64,000 nt of DNA. It comes from Pedobacter deserti. GTDB lineage: Bacteria; Bacteroidota; Bacteroidia; Sphingobacteriales; Sphingobacteriaceae. Each line of letters starts with the position of its first letter. The stretch's first letter is position 1. The stretch lies in contig NZ_JAFMZQ010000001.1 of assembly GCF_024436415.1 (NCBI RefSeq), positions 1,364,001 through 1,428,000 on the forward strand, given 5' to 3'. The translations under genes were made by a program, and so were the position numbers. A model generated the notes under the pieces. It was not told where the DNA came from, searched no databases, and saw only the letters and a program-made list of their open reading frames with translations. Positions 54,093 through 60,992 of the stretch are shown here, piece after piece.

Positions 54093-55514
54093 ATGCGCAT
54101 ATTCAGATACCTTTCTATTGTTTTTTTACTCCTTCTCCTGGTCGGCTACGTCCGCCCGGCCCTCGACGCGCCTGAGCAAGACGTATCTTTTAGCGAACGT
54201 GTCGTCATCTCGGGATTAAGTGATCCCTGGGAGATTGTGATGGGCCCGGATAACTATGTTTGGGCTACGGAAGCCAAAGCCTATCGGGTAATTCGCGTCC
54301 ATGTGGCAAGTGGCAATAAGCAGGTCGTGCTCGATCTTTCCGGAGCGCGACAATTTAAGAAGGGCGAAAACTTACCGTGGCCCCAGGGGGGCTTAATGGG
54401 CATGGCACTACACCCCGAAATGGGCAGTGGCACGCCCTATGTCTACCTCGCCTACGCCTACAAACATCTGCAGGGCAACCGCTTCCTGGTGAGGCTGGCG
54501 CGCTACCAGTATAATTCCCGTTCTCAGATGCTGGAGCAGGGACAAACCATATGCGATTCCATTCCCGCCAGTAATGATCACAACGGGGGGCGACTAGCCA
54601 TTGCCCGTGAAAAGGGCCTTCCATACTTGTTTTACAGCGTTGGCGACATGGGTTCCGGGCAGTTCAAAAATGGCGGAGCGCCAAATTACGCCCAGAATGT
54701 TTCGTCTTATGAAGGCAAGATATTGCGTTATCATCTGGAGCCTTCGGCTCAATCGAGTGGGGAAGATGCCTGGATCCCGTCTGATAATCCCTTTAACGGG
54801 CAGCGCAGGAGTGCGGTCTGGACGGTCGGGCATCGCAATCCGCAAGGTCTGGCAGCGGCAAACATTGAGGGAACCGACATGCTGTATGCATCAGAACACG
54901 GTCCTTATTCCGATGATGAGATCAACCTGATCCAGCGTGGCGCAAACTACGGGCATCCGCTTGTTATCGGGTATGCCGACGGCAACTACAGCGGTCTCGC
55001 CGCTTCTGTTTCTTCTAACCAGGACTATCCTGGGCCATGGCACACCAGCTATCCGCTAATCGGCACAGAGCAGGATAACGCCCGCAAGATCGGGTCATCG
55101 TATCGCGATCCAGTCAAGAGCTTTTATCCAGTGCCAGCCGATACACTGAAGCCACTTTTCAAAAAGATCAATAGTGGCGGAAAGTCGGATTGGCTGGCAT
55201 GGGCGCCAGCTGGTATCGAGGTGTACGACAAAGATGTAATCCCGGGCTGGAAACGCTCGCTGCTTATAGCGACACTCAAAGGCGGCACGCTGCTCCGGCT
55301 AAAACTCAACGATGAGGGAAAGATAGCAGGTCAGCAGGTTTTCGAATATCAAAAAGGGCGGCAGCGCTATCGCGATGTCACGGTGTCGGCGGCGGGCGAG
55401 AAGATTTATCTGGCTACCGACAGTGCCTCGGTAACCTCCGGACCATCCGCCGAAAATCCAAAGTCGGTCGCCTGCCGCGGCTGTATTATCGAGCTGACGT
55501 ACCAGTCCAGATAA
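54093..55514 (+). CDS. PQQ-dependent aldose sugar dehydrogenase-like protein
   Basis: 473 residues from ATG 54093 (MRIFRYLSIVFLLLLLVGYV, signal or anchor). Six-bladed propeller of the soluble glucose dehydrogenase group: GLSDPWEIVMGPDNYVWATE, the catalytic base His in NDHNGGRLAIA, VGHRNPQGLAAA, and SEHGPYSDDEINLIQRGANYG. Oxidises aldoses in the periplasm with PQQ. The C-terminus has CRGCIIELTY with two Cys. No PQQ synthesis gene is in the window, so the cofactor may be scavenged. Confidence 0.88.
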   Translation: MRIFRYLSIVFLLLLLVGYVRPALDAPEQDVSFSERVVISGLSDPWEIVMGPDNYVWATEAKAYRVIRVHVASGNKQVVLDLSGARQFKKGENLPWPQGGLMGMALHPEMGSGTPYVYLAYAYKHLQGNRFLVRLARYQYNSRSQMLEQGQTICDSIPASNDHNGGRLAIAREKGLPYLFYSVGDMGSGQFKNGGAPNYAQNVSSYEGKILRYHLEPSAQSSGEDAWIPSDNPFNGQRRSAVWTVGHRNPQGLAAANIEGTDMLYASEHGPYSDDEINLIQRGANYGHPLVIGYADGNYSGLAASVSSNQDYPGPWHTSYPLIGTEQDNARKIGSSYRDPVKSFYPVPADTLKPLFKKINSGGKSDWLAWAPAGIEVYDKDVIPGWKRSLLIATLKGGTLLRLKLNDEGKIAGQQVFEYQKGRQRYRDVTVSAAGEKIYLATDSASVTSGPSAENPKSVACRGCIIELTYQSR

Positions 55515-55620
55515 GCATACAGGTATTTCACGCCGCAGGCACGTCTTTTACTGGTTTTGTTAATCGCATAAACCTTCCCGCGGCAGATCAGGTTGATATG
55601 TATAACCAAATAAGGCAAAC

Positions 55621-56685
55621 ATGAGTGAGTCAATGAAAGCCGCGCTCAAAACAGCGGAAGGCAAATTCGAGGTCAAGGAAGTAGAGCGGGTGCAAATTCC
55701 GGCGCCCGACTGGGTGCTTGCTAGAGTTAGGGTCTCGGGTATTTGTGGTACCGATCTGCGTCATTGGGAAAAACATGAGCCAGAGCTGGAATGTAAAATC
55801 ATGGGCCACGAACTCGCCGGTGAGGTGGTAGAAGTAGGGCCCGAGGTAAAGAATGTGAAGCCAGGCGACCGTGTCGTTATCGAAACCCTGCTGGGCGACG
55901 GCACCTGCGACTGGTGCCGGGTTCAGCAGTACAACTTATGCCCAAACCTGTATAACGTTCGTATGGAAACCGTGTCACGCGCTTTCGCGGAATACCTTAT
56001 CGGACCGGCCACGAAATTTCATAAACTTCCGGACCATGTAAGCTTCGAAGAAGCCACACTTCTGGATACTTTTTCGGTAAGTCTGCACGCACAGCATCTA
56101 AGCGGCCTGCATATCAACGATAAGGTCGTTGTTATTGGCGCAGGACCTATCGGATTGGGGCAACTGCAGCTCGCCAAAGCGTCCGGAGCTGATGTGCTCA
56201 TTATCGACGTCGTAGAGTCGTCGCTCCAACTGGCGCGCGAACTGGGTGCAGATGAAGCCGTGAACAGCAACAAGGAAGACGTACGCGCGCGCGTCATGGC
56301 CTTCACAGGCGATCGCGGCGCCGATATCACCTTCGAGTGTGCAGGCGGACCATCCATGCAGGAAACCTTTGCTGAGTCGGTGGAGCTGACCCGCATAGGC
56401 GGCAAGGTGGTCATCGTAGGCGGATTTGAAAAAGGCAAGATGCCCATGGAGATCGACTGGCAAAGTCTGCAGATGAAAGAGATTCAGCTTATTCCGAGCG
56501 CAAGCTATTCTTTCTGGGACATCTATCCTGAAATGAAGATCTGCCTCGATCTGCTGGCCAAAGGAAAACTCAACGCCAGGAAAATGATCACGCACAGCTT
56601 TCCGCTCGATGAAATTAACAAAGCCTTCGAAACCGCGCAGAAAAAGGACGAGACCGGTGCAGTTTTCGTGGCGCTAACCATGTAA
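55621..56685 (+). CDS. Zinc-dependent medium-chain alcohol/polyol dehydrogenase
   Basis: 354 residues, GroES-like then Rossmann fold. Catalytic zinc site: Cys in SGICGTDLRHW, His and Glu in IMGHELAGEV. The structural zinc lobe reads GDGTCDWCRVQQYNLC with three rather than four cysteines. NAD-binding VVIGAGPIGLGQLQLAK near 170. Probably oxidises a polyol or sugar alcohol (sorbitol or threonine dehydrogenase relatives). A 12-base gap joins it to the MBL hydrolase gene. Confidence 0.9.
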   Translation: MSESMKAALKTAEGKFEVKEVERVQIPAPDWVLARVRVSGICGTDLRHWEKHEPELECKIMGHELAGEVVEVGPEVKNVKPGDRVVIETLLGDGTCDWCRVQQYNLCPNLYNVRMETVSRAFAEYLIGPATKFHKLPDHVSFEEATLLDTFSVSLHAQHLSGLHINDKVVVIGAGPIGLGQLQLAKASGADVLIIDVVESSLQLARELGADEAVNSNKEDVRARVMAFTGDRGADITFECAGGPSMQETFAESVELTRIGGKVVIVGGFEKGKMPMEIDWQSLQMKEIQLIPSASYSFWDIYPEMKICLDLLAKGKLNARKMITHSFPLDEINKAFETAQKKDETGAVFVALTM

Positions 56686-56697
56686 ACATCAATCGTT

Positions 56698-57528
56698 ATG
56701 AAACAGAGCGAAGACAACCACTTTATTCCTATGACCTCCGTCTCAGCCGGTTCAGGCAAGGAAGTAAAACCAGATATTTATTACTACACCAACCAGATTG
56801 TGAATGTGGTCATGGTGGGCAGGCCGGGGGGCGACTGGGTGCTTATCGATGCAGGAATGCCAGGCAGCGGCCCTACCATTCTAAAGGTTGCTGAAGAGCG
56901 TTTCGGAAAAGACAATCCGCCAAAGTGTATAGCACTCACGCACGGACATTTTGACCATGTAGGCGGACTTACCTATCTGCTCGAGCATTGGGGGGTCCCG
57001 GTATACGCACACATCAATGAGTTTCCTTACCTAAACGGGTCGCACGCTTATCCCGAGCCCGATCCTTCAGTAGAAGGCGGCCTACTTGCAAAAATCGCAT
57101 CCATCTACCCGCACGAAGCAACCAACGTAGCCTCCGCGCTGCACGAATTGCCGCATCACGATCGTATGCCCTGTTTCCCCGAGTGGAGCTGGATAAGCAC
57201 GCCCGGACACTCGCCTGGTCATGTGGCATTTTACCGCGAAGACGATGGCGTGCTCATCAGCGGCGATGCCGTAATTACCGTGCGACAGGATTCCTTATAC
57301 AAAGTACTGCTTCAAAAAGAAGAGGTAAACGGCCCGCCGCGTTACCTTACTACCGACTGGGATGCCGCCAGGCAGTCTGCCATAACATTGGCCGGATTGA
57401 ACCCAAGCCTGATGATATCAGGTCACGGTCAGTTTATGGAAGGCAAGGAGCTTAGGACCGGACTACAGAAGCTAGCGGCTGAGTTCGACAAGATTGCCCG
57501 ACCGGCATACGGAAAGTATACCGGCTAG
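56698..57528 (+). CDS. MBL-fold metallo-hydrolase
   Basis: 276 residues. The metal-binding signature THGHFDHVGGLTYL is near residue 82, with the later His in TPGHSPGHVAFY, Asp in VLISGDAVITV and His in MISGHGQFMEG. No signal peptide. Substrate class (lactone, thioester or other) cannot be told; its place behind a polyol dehydrogenase and a sugar dehydrogenase would fit a lactonase (inference). The stop overlaps the convergent GH13 gene in CTAG. Confidence 0.88.
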   Translation: MKQSEDNHFIPMTSVSAGSGKEVKPDIYYYTNQIVNVVMVGRPGGDWVLIDAGMPGSGPTILKVAEERFGKDNPPKCIALTHGHFDHVGGLTYLLEHWGVPVYAHINEFPYLNGSHAYPEPDPSVEGGLLAKIASIYPHEATNVASALHELPHHDRMPCFPEWSWISTPGHSPGHVAFYREDDGVLISGDAVITVRQDSLYKVLLQKEEVNGPPRYLTTDWDAARQSAITLAGLNPSLMISGHGQFMEGKELRTGLQKLAAEFDKIARPAYGKYTG

Positions 57529-59237
57529 TCCAGTTCATACCATTGAAAGCCGCGGGCGGGAAGCAGAAATGGATCCTGCCCGGCAGGCCGCTCAAAGAGG
57601 GCTTTGAAACCTGACTCTTTGTTCAGCGTCTTTCCAAAATCCGCATGCACCGACTTTTCGCCAAAGTTATGCGCCACAACCAGTCGCTTGTTGCCATGCC
57701 TGTACTCGATGGCAAAAACAGCCGCTGAGCCCGTCTCCACGACTTTCCAGCTACCCAACCCGATTTCTTCATGACGCTTTCTCAGTTCGATAAGCGATCT
57801 AATAAAGTTTAGCAATGAACTGGAGTCTGATAACTGCTGCGCTACGTTGACCTGCTTATAGCTGTAGTCGCCATACGCAATCACCGGCCGGATCATTTTC
57901 TTACCGGTCGAAAAGCCTCCATTTGCCGTGGTATTCCACTGCATCGGTGTCCGCACCGAGAGGCGTTCGCTCAGTGCAAGATCGTCGCCCATACCAATTT
58001 CCTCCCCGTAGCGGATCATCTGCGCACCCGGCAACGAGAACAAGAGGCTGTAGCTCATTCTGATCAGCGCGGGATCCGCAAGCATCGGCGCCAGCCGGCG
58101 TCTAATACCGCGGTCGTACAACTGCATGCTTTCTTCAGGTCCAAACTTCTCGTACACCAGTTTGCGCTCCGAATCCTTCAGCCGGTCAAGATCTATCTCA
58201 TCATGATTTCGGAGGAAGAAAGCCCACTGACCCGCCCTAGGCTTGACCCTGAAATCTTCCAGGGCCTCAGCAAGACCAGTAGCATCGCCCTTTGCCAGTG
58301 CATAAAACAGGTACTGATTCGCGTAAAAGTTGAACATCATCTGCATGCGGTTTGCATCCTTCCCAAAGTAGTCCGCATTTTCTTCCGCGGTAACGTTCGC
58401 TTCACCCAGCAACACAGCATCAGGCTTTTCTTTCTTTACCACCGAGCCAATTTTGGTCAGCAACTCAAACATATGTTCAGGTTTATCGGAACTGGTAAGC
58501 GGTTTATCGATAATAAAAGGAACCGCATCCAGCCGGAAGCCGTCTACACCCTTAGCCAGCCAGTACCTCAGTACATCAAAAGCCATTTGTCGCACGTCCT
58601 CCCTTTCATAGTTCAGATCGGGCTGAAAGTTGTAGAACCGATGGAAGTAGTATTTGCCTGTCGGCTCGTCAAAGGTCCAGGTCTCATTTTGCACACCCGG
58701 AAACACCATGCCCTTGTCCCAGTCCTTCGGTTTGGTGGCCGACCACACATACCATTTGTGATAGGTAGAATTCGTATCTCTGCGTGCCTCCTTAAACCAT
58801 TTGTGTTCAATAGAAGTGTGGTTTAAAACCATATCCATGATCACGCGGATTTTTCGCTCACGCGCAGCTTCAATAAAAGCCTGGAAATCGGCCATGGTCC
58901 CAAGCCGTTCATCAATGCCCTTAAAATCAGAAATATCATAACCATCATCGTCCCCTGGCGTAGGCTGAAAAGGTGCAAGCCAGATCGTATTGATGCCCAG
59001 TCCGCTCAAATAGTCAAGCCTGGCTGTCAGCCCCCTGAAATCCCCACAGCCGTCCCCGTCACTATCCTTAAAAGTCTCCACATCCAGATTATAGATAATG
59101 GCGTTCGCGTACCAGTTGGCCGCCGTTGTTGCCGTGTCTGCCCCGTCAGAATCACGCTGAGCCTCATGGCAACCGGCAGCCAAAAAAGGAAGTATGAACA
59201 GGAGCAGATACAGATAGGAAACGCTTAGTTTTTTCAT
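57525..59237 (-). CDS. GH13 alpha-amylase family lipoprotein (trehalose-synthase-like)
   Basis: 570 residues from ATG 59237; the upstream extension to 59276 is rejected because MKKLSVSYLYLLLFILPFLA is a lipoprotein signal with lipobox LAAGC. TIM-barrel motifs: DSDGDGCGDFRGL (calcium-loop type), VIMDMVLNHTS (region I), GFRLDAVPF with nucleophile Asp (region II), LLGEANV with acid/base Glu (region III), LRNHDEID (region IV). Resembles maltose-trehalose glucosyltransferases and oligo-1,6-glucosidases. Likely anchored at the cell surface or in the periplasm to act on alpha-glucans. Confidence 0.9.
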   Translation of the reverse strand: MKKLSVSYLYLLLFILPFLAAGCHEAQRDSDGADTATTAANWYANAIIYNLDVETFKDSDGDGCGDFRGLTARLDYLSGLGINTIWLAPFQPTPGDDDGYDISDFKGIDERLGTMADFQAFIEAARERKIRVIMDMVLNHTSIEHKWFKEARRDTNSTYHKWYVWSATKPKDWDKGMVFPGVQNETWTFDEPTGKYYFHRFYNFQPDLNYEREDVRQMAFDVLRYWLAKGVDGFRLDAVPFIIDKPLTSSDKPEHMFELLTKIGSVVKKEKPDAVLLGEANVTAEENADYFGKDANRMQMMFNFYANQYLFYALAKGDATGLAEALEDFRVKPRAGQWAFFLRNHDEIDLDRLKDSERKLVYEKFGPEESMQLYDRGIRRRLAPMLADPALIRMSYSLLFSLPGAQMIRYGEEIGMGDDLALSERLSVRTPMQWNTTANGGFSTGKKMIRPVIAYGDYSYKQVNVAQQLSDSSSLLNFIRSLIELRKRHEEIGLGSWKVVETGSAAVFAIEYRHGNKRLVVAHNFGEKSVHADFGKTLNKESGFKALFERPAGQDPFLLPARGFQWYELD

Positions 59238-59321
59238 GTGCAGATATTCAATAGGTTTTACCAACATTTGAACCAACCTGTCAGATGAGACATAGTTTAC
59301 TCAAAGGCGCAGAACGCGTAC

Positions 59322-59404
59322 TTCACGCAGTTCCACGTGTTTACCCTACCCCACAGCAATTTCACGCAGGTACTGCGTAGTACTTACTTAACGTTGCTTA
59401 CGTG
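59322..59404. promoter_or_regulatory. Array of TACGTA-like half-sites before a small membrane-protein gene
   Basis: Within the 273-base gap 59238-59510: TTCACGCAG twice (59322-59330 and 59361-59369, 39 bases apart), CACGTGT (59334-59340), TTACGTG (59398-59404), and the inverted repeat GTACT-GCGT-AGTAC (59370-59383). The pattern suggests several binding sites for one regulator, for example a NarL-type response regulator. Nothing else was seen in the gap apart from ACCAGC/GCTGGT arms near 59427-59447. Confidence 0.4.
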
Positions 59405-59510
59405 ACCCTCATCACTAAAAGTTATAACCAGCGTCTACTATGCTGGTGATAGATGTCATGGCGGGCGAGTCGCAAGAGCCTGATCTTTGAGTTATTAAAT
59501 CAATAACATC

Positions 59511-59837
59511 ATGGCAACACTAGCATTAACAACAGCACCTTCAGTTTCTTTAATACACAGATATAACCAATTCGCTGATGGTCAGCAAAAGTACCATCTG
59601 GGTTGGTTCCTTGTCTCAATTCTGGTTCATGCAACCATTCTCGTGCCGCTTACTTTTGTGGCGGTGTACGCTTTAGGCGGACATGTACTTCCCTGTCTGG
59701 CTGCAAGCATGGTTATCTTCTTCGTAAACATTGTGTGTAATATGAGCGGTATGAAAACAAGGACAACGATATTTGTATTCGGACTGAGCTTACTGATCCA
59801 CGCTTCTATATTGCTGATCACGCTGGCGGGTGTTTAA
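59511..59837 (+). CDS. Small membrane protein with three hydrophobic spans, function unknown
   Basis: 108 residues. A soluble start ([20 protein letters not shown]) is followed by hydrophobic spans near 31-53, 57-75 and 85-105; the second and third are separated by a short MSGMKTRT loop. Two HA(T/S)ILL-like stretches (VHATILVPL and IHASILLIT) hint at an internal duplication. It lies between GH13 (divergent) and the lacI-type gene (convergent), with an unusually long, repeat-rich upstream region. Not recognised. Confidence 0.7.
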   Translation: MATLALTTAPSVSLIHRYNQFADGQQKYHLGWFLVSILVHATILVPLTFVAVYALGGHVLPCLAASMVIFFVNIVCNMSGMKTRTTIFVFGLSLLIHASILLITLAGV

Positions 59838-59848
59838 ACCCTCCGCGT

Positions 59849-60859
59849 TCAGATACCCGCCCAGTGTAACTCACTGCTCAGTAAAGTTGTGTCAAATTCA
59901 TAAACCGGGTATTTGCTTTCAATCAACGTGATGAGTTTTTGGGCAGCGATCCTGCCCATTTCAAATGCATTTTGGCGGATGTAGGAGATGCTTGGCGACA
60001 GGAGGTCTATCACCTCCGAGTTGGAGAAGCCTATAATACTTAAGGGGCGGGGCACGTCGAGCATACTTAAAACCCGGACGGTCTCGGTGCTGATCCGGTC
60101 ACTTGCAATCAAAAGCGCCTCAGTTCCCCATGGTGCCGACAGCAGTTCCTGTACAATGGCTTTTATTTCATGCTGATTTCTTCCTCCTTCGTAGCAGTAC
60201 TTAACGAGATGCTGCTCAGGCGTTAGATTATGTGCAGCCAGGGCATCTGAATATCCCTGAAGGCGTTCTTGTGTAATCGACAGATGTGGGGCATTCCCTA
60301 AAAACGCAATCTTATGATATCCTTTCTGGATGAGAAGGGCAGTTGCTTCGAAGGCCGACCTCACGTTGTCTGTAGTTATCTTAAAGGTTTGCATCTCCGG
60401 GATAATCCGATCAAACAGGACTAGGGGCAGGCCGCGCTGATGAAGGTCTGTTACATGGCTGTAGTCTGTTGTTTGCGACGACATGGAGATCAGCAGGCCA
60501 TCAACCGAGCGGTTTGCCAGGTGCTCTACGTTGATCACTTCGCGGTGGTAAGTGTCATGGCTTTGCGTGATGATCACATGGTAGCCTCTCTCGTAAGCAA
60601 CCGACTCGATGCCGTTGATGGCCTGGGAAAAAAAGCTGTTGGCAATGTCGGCCACCGAGACACCTATGGAATTGGTTCTCTTATTTCTCAAACCACGTGC
60701 AACGGGATTAGAACGATAGTTTACCTTTTCTGCATAAGCAAGCACCTGCCGTTTTGTTTCGGCACTTACTTCATGGCTGTCGGTCAGCGCCCGCGAAACG
60801 GTAGATGGGGAAACCGACAAGGCCTGAGCAATTTGCTTGATTGTTGCTGCCTGGAACAT
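59849..60859 (-). CDS. LacI family transcriptional regulator
   Basis: 336 residues from ATG 60859 (an in-frame TTG at 60865 is rejected). N-terminal HTH TIKQIAQALSVSPSTVSRAL with hinge helix NPVARGLRNKRTNSIGV, then a periplasmic-binding-protein-like effector domain (GLLISMSSQTTDYSH, IAFLGNAPHLSITQERLQGY). Represses or activates sugar-use genes on binding a carbohydrate. Divergent from the GH2 gene, its most likely target. Confidence 0.93.
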   Translation of the reverse strand: MFQAATIKQIAQALSVSPSTVSRALTDSHEVSAETKRQVLAYAEKVNYRSNPVARGLRNKRTNSIGVSVADIANSFFSQAINGIESVAYERGYHVIITQSHDTYHREVINVEHLANRSVDGLLISMSSQTTDYSHVTDLHQRGLPLVLFDRIIPEMQTFKITTDNVRSAFEATALLIQKGYHKIAFLGNAPHLSITQERLQGYSDALAAHNLTPEQHLVKYCYEGGRNQHEIKAIVQELLSAPWGTEALLIASDRISTETVRVLSMLDVPRPLSIIGFSNSEVIDLLSPSISYIRQNAFEMGRIAAQKLITLIESKYPVYEFDTTLLSSELHWAGI

Positions 60860-60862
60860 AAA

Positions 60863-60870
60863 CAAGTATA
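60863..60870 (-). promoter_or_regulatory. Near-consensus -7 element of the lacI-type gene
   Basis: TATACTTG on the minus strand, one mismatch to TAnnTTTG, three bases before the ATG at 60859. Confidence 0.4.
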
Positions 60871-60912
60871 AGAAAAAATCATGGCACTATGGCGCTTGAA
60901 TCATCACTTTTC

Positions 60913-60926
60913 CGGGAACGATTGCG
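60913..60926. promoter_or_regulatory. Candidate LacI-type operator in the divergent lacI/GH2 region
   Basis: CGGGAACGATTGCG has a central CG and matches 11 of 14 positions of an ideal palindrome CGCAATCGATTGCG. It directly precedes TAGTTTTA (60927-60934), a near-consensus -7 element. A second symmetric site CGATA-AACG-TATCG (60979-60992) abuts the GH2 start codon. Confidence 0.45.
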
Positions 60927-60992
60927 TAGTTTTATCAAGGCCGGCTTTTGCTTTGTAGGCCCGAACTTCTTAATCTTGCGATAAACGTATCG

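Noticed and set aside
55532..55584. GCCGC/GCGGC inverted repeat after the sugar dehydrogenase gene
   Set aside because: Only five pairs with a loop of over 40 bases and no T-run; not a credible terminator.
55598..55624. Eight-codon leader frame MYNQIRQT ending in ATGA at the alcohol dehydrogenase start
   Set aside because: Could be a coupling peptide, but so short a frame is expected by chance and there is no attenuator next to it.
58203..58826. 207-residue frame antisense to the GH13 gene
   Set aside because: The opposite strand contains the GH13 catalytic motifs; no start signal or family features.
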